Below, piece after piece: positions 30,905-39,686 of a DNA stretch of 64,000 nt. The position numbers were made by a program, and so were the translations under genes. Source of the stretch: Stenotrophomonas sp. MMGLT7. GTDB lineage: Bacteria > Pseudomonadota > Gammaproteobacteria > Xanthomonadales > Xanthomonadaceae. The notes under the pieces were generated by a model, which saw only the letters and a list, made by a program, of their open reading frames with translations, made no database searches and was not told the origin of the DNA. The stretch spans positions 93,003 through 157,002 of the forward strand of contig NZ_JAJOZS010000009.1 of the NCBI RefSeq assembly GCF_021168555.1, read 5' to 3'. Numbering within the stretch: the stretch's first letter is position 1; each line of letters opens with the position of its first letter.

Positions 30905-32011
30905 CTACGACAGCGCGCGCATCTTCTTGTACAGGGTGGTGCGCGAGATGCCGAGCTGGCGGGCGGCGGCGGACACGTTGCCGTCGTGGGCACGCAGGGC
31001 CTCGGCCACCGCCTGCAGCGTGTGCTCGCGCAGCGCCGGGCCGTCAACTCCCGGGCCCGGCACCGCCGCGCGCCGGAAGCCCCGGGCCGGTTGCGGCCCG
31101 CGCAGCCATTCGACCAGCAGCGCAGTGCCGTCGGGGCGCCGCAGCCGCCGCGGCGCTCCCGGCTGCAACAGGCGCCGCCGCTGCGTCGCGCTGGCCGCGC
31201 CGAACAGCGCATCCAGCGTGAGCGCCGGCAGGACGCCGGCGCGGGGCAGCCCCAGCAGCCGGCGCGCCAGCCGGTTGGCGGCCTGCAGGCTCCCGTCCGG
31301 CCGCACCGCCAGCAGTCCCTGCAGCGGCGATTGCAGCCAGCGGGCGTCGTACTGCACGCGCAGCAGGTGGCAGTCGCGCAGGCCGGCGTAGAGGCGGTTT
31401 TCGGCCGCCAGCGCGGCATGCTGGAAGTGGCCGAGCAGCAGTTCCGGATCGCGCTCGCCGATGCCGGTGATGTCCAGTGCCCCCATCAGCTCGCCGTCCA
31501 GCCCGTGCAGCGGCACCGACAGGCAGAACACCGGCTCGAACTCGCTCAGGTAGTGCTGGTTGCCGCGCACCAGCGCCGGTGCGTCCTCGGCCAGGGTGCA
31601 GCTCGGGGCGGTGGTGCCGATGTCGATCTCCTGGATGCGCCGGCCGGCCTGGATCGGCCGCAGCAGCTGCGGGTCGGCGTCCGGATGCTGGCGCAGCTGC
31701 ACGATCATGCCGTTCGGGTTGACGCAGAACACGGTCCAGTCGCGGCCGCCGAAGGCGGCCCACAGCCGCTCGATCTCCTCGCCGGTGCATTGCGCCAGGC
31801 GGCGGTCGTCCGGATGCTCGCGCGGGTTGCCGCGCGGCTTCAATGCCTCGTAGTCGGGACGTTGCCAAGGCCGCACCCCGGCCTGCCGCGAGCGCTCCCA
31901 CGAACGCGCCACCGGCACCGGCAGCAGGGCATCGGGAAGCCCCTCGCCTTCGGCAAAACGCGCACGCGCCGCGTTCAAGCGGTGCTGCTGCCACTGGAAC
32001 GCCATGTCCAT
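30905..32011 (-). CDS. AcoR-like GAF/Fis-HTH regulator lacking the AAA+ domain
   Basis: A 368-residue regulator. The N-terminal AcoR-type region (about 1-210: VPVARSWERSRQAGV, LRPIQAGRRIQEIDIGTTAPS, HYLSEFEPVFCLSVPLHGLDGELMGALDITG) includes a GAF domain. A PAS-like part follows (DARWLQSPLQGLLAVRPDG), then a Fis-type HTH at the C-terminus (GNVSAAARQLGISRTTLYKKM). The sigma-54 AAA+ domain of classical AcoR is absent (no GESGTGKE or GAFTGA). It faces the same way as, and follows, the alcohol and aldehyde dehydrogenase genes, so it probably responds to their alcohol or aldehyde substrates. ATG at 32011; a second in-frame ATG is at 32005. Confidence 0.88.
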   Translation of the reverse strand: MDMAFQWQQHRLNAARARFAEGEGLPDALLPVPVARSWERSRQAGVRPWQRPDYEALKPRGNPREHPDDRRLAQCTGEEIERLWAAFGGRDWTVFCVNPNGMIVQLRQHPDADPQLLRPIQAGRRIQEIDIGTTAPSCTLAEDAPALVRGNQHYLSEFEPVFCLSVPLHGLDGELMGALDITGIGERDPELLLGHFQHAALAAENRLYAGLRDCHLLRVQYDARWLQSPLQGLLAVRPDGSLQAANRLARRLLGLPRAGVLPALTLDALFGAASATQRRRLLQPGAPRRLRRPDGTALLVEWLRGPQPARGFRRAAVPGPGVDGPALREHTLQAVAEALRAHDGNVSAAARQLGISRTTLYKKMRALS

Positions 32012-32135
32012 CCGATCCGCACCTCCACGAGCCAGAAGGCCGCCGGGAACCCGTGTTCCCGACGGCCCGTGGAGACTACACGGCGGCCGATCGCCCGCGG
32101 CTTAACCCGGCGCGATGCCGGCGCAACGGAACGTT

Positions 32136-33263
32136 TCAGCCGCCGATGCGCAGGATCGGCTTGAGGGTGATGCCCTTGGTGCTGTCCTCGGCGGCCTGGT
32201 TGATCTGCTCCAGCGGATAGAACCTGACCAGCCTGTCGAACGGGAAGCGCCCCTGCTGGTACAGCTGCACCAGCTGCGGGATGAACACCTGCGGCACGCT
32301 GTCGCCCTCGGCGATGCCGCGGATGCTGCGTCCGCCCAGCAGCAGGTTGTTGACGTCGAACTCGGCCTTGGTGCCGAGCCGCGGCGCGCCGACCACGCCG
32401 ATCATGCCCAGCCCGCCCAGCGCCTCGATACCCTGCGCCAGCACTTCCGGGCGGCCGGTGGATTCGAGCGCGAAGTCGGCACCGCCGCCGGTGATCTCCC
32501 GCACCGCCTCGACCACGTCCACCTCGCGGCTGTTGATGGTGTGGGTGGCGCCCAGCTCCCTGGCCAGCTCCAGCCGCGAGGGCACCACGTCGATGGCGAT
32601 GATGGTGGCGGCGCCGGTGACGCGCGCGGCCATCACCGCGCTCAGGCCGACCGCGCCGGCGCCGAAGCTGGCGAAGCTGCTGCCGGCGCCGACCTTGAGC
32701 GAGTTGATCACCGCGCCGGCCCCGGTCTGGATGCCGCAGCCGAGCGGGCCGAGCAGCTCCAGCGGCGCATCCTCGGCGACCCTGATCGCGTTGTTCTCGC
32801 GCGCCAGCGCATGGGTGGCGAACGAGGACTGGGCGAAGAAATGGTCGTGCAGCGGCTGGCCGTCCGGGGTCTGCAGCGCGGTCTGGCCCTGTGCGTCGGT
32901 GCCGCCGAAGTTGAGCGGGTAGAACTGCTTGCAATAGGCCTCGTGGCCGCTGCTGCAGGGATTGCAGTGGCCGCAGGCGCCGAAGGTCAGGACCACGTGG
33001 TCGCCGACCTTCAGGTCCTTGACGTTGGGACCGAGCGCCTCGACCACGCCGGCACCCTCGTGGCCGAGCACGGCCGGCAGCGGCACCGGGTAGTACTGGT
33101 CGCGCACGATCAGGTCGGTATGGCACAGGCCGGTGGCGACCACCCTTACCAGCACCTCGTCGCCGCGCGGTCCGCGGATGCGCGCCGGTTCGATGGTGAA
33201 CGGCTGTTCCGGCGCGCGCGCCACCGCCACGGTGATCTCGCGCAGTTCGACTGCTGCATTCAT
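32136..33263 (-). CDS. Zinc alcohol dehydrogenase, aryl-alcohol (XylB) type
   Basis: A 375-residue medium-chain alcohol dehydrogenase. Catalytic zinc ligands: Cys in ATGLCHTDL, GHEGAGVV, and Cys in PLGCGIQTGAGA. The structural zinc cysteines are in GACGHCNPCSSGHEAYC. The Rossmann motif is FGAGAVGLSAV. The start at 33263 has GAGGAAA upstream. It is most like benzyl-alcohol and related aromatic dehydrogenases. It starts 14 bp after the aldehyde dehydrogenase stop, so the pair would convert an alcohol to an acid through the aldehyde. Confidence 0.9.
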   Translation of the reverse strand: MNAAVELREITVAVARAPEQPFTIEPARIRGPRGDEVLVRVVATGLCHTDLIVRDQYYPVPLPAVLGHEGAGVVEALGPNVKDLKVGDHVVLTFGACGHCNPCSSGHEAYCKQFYPLNFGGTDAQGQTALQTPDGQPLHDHFFAQSSFATHALARENNAIRVAEDAPLELLGPLGCGIQTGAGAVINSLKVGAGSSFASFGAGAVGLSAVMAARVTGAATIIAIDVVPSRLELARELGATHTINSREVDVVEAVREITGGGADFALESTGRPEVLAQGIEALGGLGMIGVVGAPRLGTKAEFDVNNLLLGGRSIRGIAEGDSVPQVFIPQLVQLYQQGRFPFDRLVRFYPLEQINQAAEDSTKGITLKPILRIGG

Positions 33264-33277
33264 GGGGATTTCCTCGC

Positions 33278-34744
33278 TCAGATGGGATAGGCGGGCGCTT
33301 CGCCCTTGACGGTGAGCCACTGCCACTGGGTGAACTCCTCCCAGTTGGCCGGGCCGCCGATGCTGGTGCCGTTGCCGGAGGCACCGACGCCGCCGAACGG
33401 ATTGATGACCTCGTCGTTGACGGTCTGGTCGTTGATGTGCAGCAGGCCGGTGCGCAGGCGTTCGCCCAGCCGCAGCGCGCGGCCGACGTCGCGCGAGAGG
33501 ATCGCCATCGACAGGCCGTACTCAGTGTCGTTGGCCAGGGCGATCGCGTCCTCGTCGCTGTCGAACGGCACCACCACCGCCACCGGCGCGAAGATCTCTT
33601 CGCGGAAGGCGGGGTTGTCGGGGGTGATGCCGCTGAGCACGGTCGGCTCGAAGAACAGCCCGTCGTAGCCGCCACCGGTCTCGACCGTGGCGCCGGCGGC
33701 CGTCGCCGCGGCTACCACCTTGGCGGCGTGGTCGCGCTGGGCGGCGTTGATCAGCGGGCCCAGCGCGACCTCGCCCCTGGCCGGGTCGCCCACGGTCAGC
33801 CCCTTCGCCTTGGCGACCAGCTTGTCCAGGAAGCGCGGGTAGATGCCGCGCTGCACCAGCACGCGGCCGGAGGACATGCAGATCTGGCCCTGGTGCAGGT
33901 ACACGCCCCAGGCGGTGTTGGCGATAGCCAGGTCGAGGTCCGCATCGTCGAGCACGATCAGCGAGTTCTTGCCGCCCAGTTCCAGCGAGACCTTCTTCAG
34001 GTGCTTGCCGGCGGCCTCGCCGACCTTGCGCCCGGCCGCGGTGGAACCGGTGAACTGGATCATCGCCACGTGCGGGTCGGCGGTCAGCGCCGCGCCGGCG
34101 GCGCCGTCGCCGGGCAGCACGTGCAACACGCCGGCCGGCAGCCCGGCCAGCTCGAACAGCCGCGCGATCGCGAAGCCGCCGCACACCGCGGTGCGTGGAT
34201 CGGGCTTGAGCACCACCGCGTTGCCCAGCGCCAGCGCCGGGGCGACGGCGCGCATGGCCAGGTACAGTGGAAAGTTGAACGGCGAGATCACCCCGACCAC
34301 GCCGAGCGGGCGGCGCCGTGCCAGCGACAGCCGCCCCGGCGTGGATGGCAGCACCTCGCCGTTGCTGCGCGCGGGCAGCGCGGCGGCCTCGTGCAGCGCC
34401 TTGGCGGTGATCGAGGCCTCGAAGGCGGCCTTGGCCCGGGTCGAGCCGCTCTCGCGCACGATCCAGCCACTGATTTCCCCACCGTGCTGCTCGGCCAGCT
34501 GCGCGGCCCGGCGCAGCACCTGCGCACGCTCCTCGTAGGGCGCGGCGGCCCAGGCCCGCTGCGCCTGTGCGGCGGCGGCGGCCGAACCGGCGACCATGGC
34601 GGCGTCGGCCATGCCGATCCGGCCCAGTTCGGCCCCGGTGGCCGGCTCGACCACCGCGGCCACCGCGCTGCCCTCGCGCCATTGCCCGTCGAACAACCTG
34701 TCCGTCCAGATCCCGGCCGGCAACAAAGTCTCCGATGCGCCCAT
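33278..34744 (-). CDS. Benzaldehyde dehydrogenase-type aldehyde dehydrogenase (XylC-like)
   Basis: A 488-residue NAD(P)+-dependent aldehyde dehydrogenase. Motifs: GVISPFNFPLYLAMRAVAPAL, FTGSTAAGRKVGEAAG, general base Glu in VSLELGGKNSLIVL, nucleophile Cys in LHQGQICMSSGR, and NDEVINPFGGVGASGNG. These match benzaldehyde/salicylaldehyde dehydrogenases. The ATG at 34744 (MGASETLLPAGIWTDRLF) is chosen over a long upstream extension. It is operonic with the zinc alcohol dehydrogenase and near an AcoR-like regulator. Exact substrate not determined. Confidence 0.9.
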   Translation of the reverse strand: MGASETLLPAGIWTDRLFDGQWREGSAVAAVVEPATGAELGRIGMADAAMVAGSAAAAAQAQRAWAAAPYEERAQVLRRAAQLAEQHGGEISGWIVRESGSTRAKAAFEASITAKALHEAAALPARSNGEVLPSTPGRLSLARRRPLGVVGVISPFNFPLYLAMRAVAPALALGNAVVLKPDPRTAVCGGFAIARLFELAGLPAGVLHVLPGDGAAGAALTADPHVAMIQFTGSTAAGRKVGEAAGKHLKKVSLELGGKNSLIVLDDADLDLAIANTAWGVYLHQGQICMSSGRVLVQRGIYPRFLDKLVAKAKGLTVGDPARGEVALGPLINAAQRDHAAKVVAAATAAGATVETGGGYDGLFFEPTVLSGITPDNPAFREEIFAPVAVVVPFDSDEDAIALANDTEYGLSMAILSRDVGRALRLGERLRTGLLHINDQTVNDEVINPFGGVGASGNGTSIGGPANWEEFTQWQWLTVKGEAPAYPI

Positions 34745-35003
34745 GCGATTCTCCCGTTGCGATGACTGGGAGCATTCAAGGCCAGCTGCGACAACTTGCC
34801 CATCCACCTTTGGCCTATACGCCGCAAGGGATTGATCCACGGCCGGTTTCCGCCGGGCGCGGTGTCCAGTTCCTGGACAGTGGGCAGGCCCTGGCCGTCG
34901 CCCGCACCCGGCGATGGCGGGCCTGGCATACACTTCCACGTTCCCTCCGCCCAGCCATGCAGACGCTCCCCGCCCCGGCCGGGATGCCGTCGCGACCCGC
35001 CCG

Positions 35004-35579
35004 ATGGACGACACCGCCCTGCCCGCCTCCGACCCGCTCGAACTCACCCGCCGCTGGATCGAGCGCGTGGTGATCGGCCTGAACCTGTGCCCGTTCGCCA
35101 AGGCGGTGTACGTCAAGCAGCAGGTGCGGCTGGTGCTCAGCGACGCCTCCACGCCCGAGGCGCTGCTCGAACAGCTGGCCGAGGAATTGCTGTTGCTGCG
35201 CGACACCCCCGCCGAGCAGATCGACACCACGCTGATCGTGCACCCGGACGTGCTCGGCGACTTCCTCGACTACAACGACTTCCTCGACAACGCCGACGCC
35301 GCGGTCGAGGCGCTGGACCTGCAGGGCGTGCTGCAGGTGGCCAGCTTCCACCCGCACTACCAGTTCGCCGGCAATGCGCCCGACGACATCGCCAACTACA
35401 CCAACCGCGCGCCGTTCCCGACCCTGCACCTGCTGCGCGAGGACAGCGTGGAACGCGCGGTGGCCGCCTTCCCCGACCCGGACGCGATCGTCGAGCGCAA
35501 CATCGCCACGCTGGAGCGGCTGGGCCTGGACGGCTGGAACCGGCTGATGTCGCCCGAAGGCGCGGCGCGGGACAACTGA
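35004..35579 (+). CDS. DUF1415 family protein
   Basis: A 191-residue conserved protein of unknown function. The signature region RRWIERVVIGLNLCPFAKAVY is at the N-terminus; FHPHYQFAGNAPDDIANYTN followed by RAPFPTLHLLRE is central. The ATG at 35004 is chosen because the family begins shortly before the RRWIERV segment. It ends 3 bp before an SDR gene, so the two are likely cotranscribed. Confidence 0.9.
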   Translation: MDDTALPASDPLELTRRWIERVVIGLNLCPFAKAVYVKQQVRLVLSDASTPEALLEQLAEELLLLRDTPAEQIDTTLIVHPDVLGDFLDYNDFLDNADAAVEALDLQGVLQVASFHPHYQFAGNAPDDIANYTNRAPFPTLHLLREDSVERAVAAFPDPDAIVERNIATLERLGLDGWNRLMSPEGAARDN

Positions 35580-35582
35580 GCC

Positions 35583-36389
35583 ATGACGCTCGCGCCCGCC
35601 ATCGCGCCGTGGGACCCGCAGCCGCTGCGGGAACGGGTAATCCTGATCACCGGCGGCGCCCAGGGCATCGGCCGCGGCATTGCCCAGGCGGTGCTGGGTG
35701 CCGGTGGCCGCGTGCTGATCGGCGACCTGGACGTACAGGCGGGGCACGCCTGCCTGGCCGAATGGCAGCGTCCGCGGCAGGCCGCGTTCCGCCGGCTCGA
35801 CGTCGCCAGCGAGCGCAGCGTCGCCGCCTTCGCCAGGACCGCGTTGGAGAAGTTCGGCCGCATCGACGGGCTGGTCAACAACGCCGGCGTCGCCGATCCG
35901 CACGTCGCGCCGCTGCCGCAGCTGGACTGGAGCGAGTGGAACCGGCGGCTGTCCAGCCTGCACGGCGCCTTCCTGTGCAGCAAGCACGCGCTGCCGGCAC
36001 TGGAACGCAGCCCCGATGGCGGCGCCATCGTCAACATCGCCTCGACCCGCGCCTGGCAGTCCGAGCCGCACAGCGAGGCCTACGCCGCCGCCAAGGGCGG
36101 GCTGGTCGCCTTCACCCATGCGCTGGCGCTGAGCGCGGGACCGGCGGTGCGGGTCAACAGCATCAGCCCCGGCTGGATCGCCACCGAGGCCTGGCAGTCG
36201 CCGGCGCGGCGGCGCAAGCCCAGGCTGTCACACGCCGACCACGCCCAGCACCCGGCCGGCCGCGTCGGCACGCCCGAGGACATCGCCGCGCTGGCGGTCT
36301 ACCTGCTGTCGCCGGCGCTGTCCGGCTTCGTCACCGCCCAGGACTTCGTCGTCGACGGCGGCATGACGCGGAAGATGCAGTATGTCTGA
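35583..36389 (+). CDS. Short-chain dehydrogenase/reductase
   Basis: A 268-residue classical SDR. TGGAQGIGRG at residues 23-32, NNAG near residue 99, and catalytic Ser/Tyr/Lys in NIASTRAWQ and EAYAAAKGG. The C-terminal VDGGMTRKMQYV is complete. It oxidises or reduces an unknown alcohol/ketone with NAD(P)(H). It follows DUF1415 with a 3-bp gap. Confidence 0.9.
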   Translation: MTLAPAIAPWDPQPLRERVILITGGAQGIGRGIAQAVLGAGGRVLIGDLDVQAGHACLAEWQRPRQAAFRRLDVASERSVAAFARTALEKFGRIDGLVNNAGVADPHVAPLPQLDWSEWNRRLSSLHGAFLCSKHALPALERSPDGGAIVNIASTRAWQSEPHSEAYAAAKGGLVAFTHALALSAGPAVRVNSISPGWIATEAWQSPARRRKPRLSHADHAQHPAGRVGTPEDIAALAVYLLSPALSGFVTAQDFVVDGGMTRKMQYV

Positions 36390-36405
36390 GTGTTTCGGGC
36401 GAGGC

Positions 36406-36508
36406 GGGATTAGGGATTAGGGATTAGGGATTAGGGATTGGGGATTGGGGATTGGCAAAGGCCTTGCTCCTGCTTTTCCCGAATCCCTAATCCCGAATCC
36501 CCAATCCC
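36406..36508. repeat. Telomere-like GGGATTA/G array with inverted partner
   Basis: Seven tandem 7-bp units at 36406-36454: four GGGATTA then three GGGATTG. A complementary block of AATCCC units follows at 36482-36508. The element sits between the convergent SDR and HAD genes. The seven GGG runs could fold as a G-quadruplex on the plus strand, or the two arms could pair as a hairpin terminator for both genes. Same family as the atp operon elements. Confidence 0.9.
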
Positions 36509-36512
36509 GGCC

Positions 36513-37190
36513 TCACAACCACGCCTCCAGCAGCCGCTGCGCCTCGGCCAGCGAGGCGACGATGCGATGGCCCAGCGCGCGTACCTCCGCGTCCGGGGCC
36601 AGCATGTCCGGCACCTGGATCGCGGTCATCCCGGCGGCCAGCGCGGCGCGCACGCCGGTGGGCGAATCCTCCAGCACCAGGCAGGCGGCCGGGGCCACCT
36701 GCAGCCTGCCGGCGGCCAGCAGGTAGACGTCCGGCGCCGGCTTGGGCCGGTCCACGTCGCTGGCGGTGCACACCGTGTCGAAGTAGTCCAGCAACCCGGC
36801 CATGCGCAGCTTGTGCAGTGCCCGCTCGCGCAGCGAGGACGTCGCCACCGCGCGCGGGATGCCGCGGGTTGCGAGCAGTTCGAGCAGTTCGCCGATGCCG
36901 GGCCGGCGCGGGATGCCGCTGTCCTGCAGGATGGCGTCGTACAGCGCGTAGCTGCGGGCCAGCAGCGCCTCCGCGTCGCTGTCGCCGATCCGCGTGCGCA
37001 GCATCTGCCGGCAGGTGGCGTCGTCGCGGCCGACCATGCCCAGCCAGTACTCCGGCTCGACCTCGGCGCCGAGGTCGGCGGCCGCCTGCGCCAGGCATTC
37101 GCGGATGATGCGCTCGCTGTCGAGCATCAGCCCGTCCATGTCGAAGATCACCGCATCGGGCAGGAACGGCAGCGGCGCGATCGCGTTCAT
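36513..37190 (-). CDS. HAD-superfamily phosphatase
   Basis: A 225-residue HAD hydrolase, subfamily IA. Motif I DAVIFDMDGLMLDSE, motif II VATSS, motif III lysine in RPKPAPDVYL, motif IV VLEDSPTGVRAA. It resembles pseudouridine-5'-phosphatase and sugar-phosphatase members. The start at 37190 overlaps the stop of the rsuA-type gene (ATGA). A pseudouridine-phosphate substrate would suit the neighbouring pseudouridine synthase, but this is only suggestive. Confidence 0.92.
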   Translation of the reverse strand: MNAIAPLPFLPDAVIFDMDGLMLDSERIIRECLAQAAADLGAEVEPEYWLGMVGRDDATCRQMLRTRIGDSDAEALLARSYALYDAILQDSGIPRRPGIGELLELLATRGIPRAVATSSLRERALHKLRMAGLLDYFDTVCTASDVDRPKPAPDVYLLAAGRLQVAPAACLVLEDSPTGVRAALAAGMTAIQVPDMLAPDAEVRALGHRIVASLAEAQRLLEAWL

Positions 37191-37903
37191 GCCGCCTCCC
37201 CTGCGCCGAACAGCCGCGCCTGCGCGGCGGCATCGAGCGCGCGCCACTGCCCTTCCGGCAGCTCGTCCAGCGCCAGTCCACCGATGCGGCTGCGGTGCAG
37301 CGCCTGCACGTGGTTGCCGGCCGCGGCGAACATCCGCCGCACCTGGTGGTAGCGACCCTCGTGCAGGGTCAGCCGTGCCTGCCGCGGCGCCAGCACCTGC
37401 AGTTGCGCCGGCAGCAGCGGGGTCTGCTCCGATTCGAGCATCAGCGTGCCGCTGGCGAACAGCGCCGCCTCGTCGCCGCGCAGGTCCTGCGCCAGCGTCG
37501 CCTCGTAGACCTTGGCCAGCTGGGCCTTGGGCGAGATGATCCGGTGCAGCAGCGCGCCGTCGTCGGTGAACAGCAGCAGGCCGCTGGTGTCGCGGTCCAG
37601 CCGCCCCACCGGCGACAGCAGCGGCGAGCGCAGGCGGAAGCGCGGCGGCAGCAGCTCGTAGACCAGGCGGCCGCTGTCCTTGGTCGAGCAGGTGTAGCCG
37701 GCAGGCTTGTGCAGCATCAGCAGCAGTCCGGGCGGCGGGTCCAGCGGCTCGCCATCGAGGCGCACCCGCGCCGGGTCGCCGAGTTCGTCGTCGGCATACA
37801 GCACCTCGCCGTCGGCGTCGGTGACGGCGCCCTCGCGGAACAGCTGCTGCACCTGGCGGCGGCTGCCGTAGCCGAGGTTGGCGATGTAGCGCAGCAGCTT
37901 CAT
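37187..37903 (-). CDS. Pseudouridine synthase, RsuA/RluB/E/F family
   Basis: A 238-residue pseudouridine synthase. The N-terminal S4-like domain (MKLLRYIANLGYGSRRQVQQ) is followed by the catalytic domain with the nucleophile in SPVGRLDRDTSGLLLFTDDG and the late motif EGRYHQVRRMFAAAGNHV. It most resembles RsuA (16S U516). The start at 37903 overlaps the rsmC stop by 4 bp. Middle gene of a three-gene operon. Confidence 0.93.
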   Translation of the reverse strand: MKLLRYIANLGYGSRRQVQQLFREGAVTDADGEVLYADDELGDPARVRLDGEPLDPPPGLLLMLHKPAGYTCSTKDSGRLVYELLPPRFRLRSPLLSPVGRLDRDTSGLLLFTDDGALLHRIISPKAQLAKVYEATLAQDLRGDEAALFASGTLMLESEQTPLLPAQLQVLAPRQARLTLHEGRYHQVRRMFAAAGNHVQALHRSRIGGLALDELPEGQWRALDAAAQARLFGAGEAA

Positions 37904-39123
37904 GCGCCACGCCCGCTGCGGGTGGCGGCGATCACCTTGAAGCCGTCGCGTTCGGCGGCCACGCGCACCTGCCCGAAGCTGTCGTTGAGCACCTGCTCGT
38001 ACGGCAGGTGGCGGTTGGCCACCAGCCACAGCTGGCCGCCGGGCCGCAGCGCCTGCGCAGCCACGGCGATGAAGCGCTGGCCGATGTCGGGGCGGTCGGC
38101 GCGCGCCGGGGTGTGGAACGGCGGGTTGCTGACGATGAAGTCGTAGCCGGGATCGATGCCGGCGGTGACGTCGTGCCAGCGGTAGTCCAGCGCCACGTCG
38201 CCGGCGACCGGTTCCAGGTTGCGCCGCGCCAGCGCCAGCGCGCGCGCCTCGGCCTCGTACAGGTCCAGCGCGGTCACCTCGGGGCAATGCGCCAGCACGT
38301 GCGCGGACAGGTAGCCGTAGCCGGCGCCGAGGTCGGCGCCGCGCCCGGCCAGGGTGGCCGGCAGCTGCCCGGCCAGCAGTTGCGAGGCGGGGTCGAGGCG
38401 GTCCCAGGCGAAGATGCCGGGACGACTGAGGAAGCGCCCGTCGAGGATCGGCCGCGGCGCGTCCAACGTGCGCCAGCGCGCCAGCAGCGCGGCGTCGTGG
38501 CCGCCGGCCTGCGGCGCGGTCCAGTAGACCCGGCAGTGGTTCTTGGTCAGCTTGCCGCCCAGGCCCGCCAGCTGCTGCAGGTCGCCCTCGCCCGAGCGCG
38601 CGCCCTCGTTGTTGGCCTGGCAGGCGACGACGATGCCTCCCGGCGCCACCAGCGCCAGCGCGCGTGCGAACAGCGCGCGCGCCTCCTCGCGCTGGCGCGG
38701 CGGCAGCACCAGCACCAGTTCGAAGCGCTCGTCGCCCGCATCCAGCGCGGCCTCGTCGGCCAGTGTCGCGTCGGCGTTCAAATGTCGGTCATGGGCGCCG
38801 CCATCGGCTTGCAGCGCAAGCCGCGGACCGTCGCCAAGACTGGCCGTCCTGGCAATGTCGGCGCCGCGGCGATGCGAGTCGAGGGCAGGCGCAGGGCCGG
38901 CATCTGAGCGTTGACACGACACTACTGGCCAGCCGTCGCGTTCCAGCGCCTGCGCGAACGGGCGGAAGCTCTGCTCGCACAGCAGTTCGCCGCGCACCTG
39001 CTCGCGCAGCGGCCAGCCGGCGCGTGCGCGCAGGAACAGCGCCCGGCCCGTCGGCCAGCGCAGGCTGCCGTTGGCGAACGGCAGCAACAGGGTTTCCAGG
39101 GGAGCGTCTTGCGCGGCAGGCAT
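37900..39123 (-). CDS. rsmC: 16S rRNA (guanine1207-N2)-methyltransferase RsmC-like
   Basis: A 407-residue class I SAM methyltransferase with an RsmC layout: an N-terminal degenerate methyltransferase domain (about 1-215) and a C-terminal catalytic domain with ADLGAGYGYLSAHVL (SAM site) and FIVSNPPFHTP (NPPF motif). E. coli RsmC is 343 residues; the excess lies in an Ala/Asp/Gly-rich insertion at about residues 72-128 that does not look like folded enzyme. First gene of the rsmC-rsuA-HAD unit, in which both junctions are ATGA overlaps. Confidence 0.9.
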   Translation of the reverse strand: MPAAQDAPLETLLLPFANGSLRWPTGRALFLRARAGWPLREQVRGELLCEQSFRPFAQALERDGWPVVSCQRSDAGPAPALDSHRRGADIARTASLGDGPRLALQADGGAHDRHLNADATLADEAALDAGDERFELVLVLPPRQREEARALFARALALVAPGGIVVACQANNEGARSGEGDLQQLAGLGGKLTKNHCRVYWTAPQAGGHDAALLARWRTLDAPRPILDGRFLSRPGIFAWDRLDPASQLLAGQLPATLAGRGADLGAGYGYLSAHVLAHCPEVTALDLYEAEARALALARRNLEPVAGDVALDYRWHDVTAGIDPGYDFIVSNPPFHTPARADRPDIGQRFIAVAAQALRPGGQLWLVANRHLPYEQVLNDSFGQVRVAAERDGFKVIAATRSGRGA

Positions 39124-39313
39124 GGTCGGGTACGCGGATCGGGGGAGCCGCTCATTCTATCGGCCCGGCCCGCGCTCATCGCGGCTTGCGCCGCTCTGCC
39201 GCACGACCGCCCGGCGTGAAGGCGCGTTTGCGCTTCGCCAACGCCGCATTGATGCCGGCCGAACACTCGCGCGTCTAGGGTGGTGGCGCAACCCCACGAA
39301 CAAGGAGAAGTCC

Positions 39314-39574
39314 ATGCGAGCCCTATTCATCGGTGGCGTCGTCGACAACAGCGAAATGGACCTGGAGGGCACGCGTCCGCCCTTGCACTACCCCGAGAAC
39401 ACCGGCTCCGGCACGCCGCGCTACCGCCTGTACGGGGCCGGCGAGGTGGATGGCGAGGTGGTGTATGCCATCTACGGCGCCCCCGAGTTGCCGGAGGAAG
39501 AGGTCGCGCGCATCGCCGAGGAGCGCGGCTACGCGCGCCGGTTCGGCGCCGCGGCCGAGCCGGTCACGCCCTGA
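39314..39574 (+). CDS. Small conserved-looking hypothetical protein, 86 aa
   Basis: An 86-residue protein beginning MRALFIGGVVDNSEMDLEG, with PRYRLYGAGEVDGEVVYAIYG in the middle and an acidic C-terminus. A strong ribosome site (AAGGAGAA) lies 5 bases before the ATG. No family was recognised. The beta-rich pattern and good ribosome site argue for a real gene. Confidence 0.8.
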   Translation: MRALFIGGVVDNSEMDLEGTRPPLHYPENTGSGTPRYRLYGAGEVDGEVVYAIYGAPELPEEEVARIAEERGYARRFGAAAEPVTP

Positions 39575-39610
39575 TCCTGGAGCCCTGCCCAGGATCCTTG
39601 CAGGACCCTC

Positions 39611-39678
39611 GTAGGAGCGACTTCAGTCGCGATGTGGCTTTCCCGGTGAAGCCCGGTCGCGACTGAAGCCGCTCCTAC
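39611..39678. repeat. Paired REP-like element (GTAGGAGCGACTTCAGTCGC family)
   Basis: A diverged pair between the small plus-strand gene and the convergent sugar dehydrogenase gene. Confidence 0.92.
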
Positions 39679-39686
39679 GGATACCG

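Noticed and set aside
36406..36508. True telomere or chromosome end
   Set aside because: The array is short, intergenic, flanked by ordinary genes and has relatives inside the atp operon; it is an interspersed repeat.
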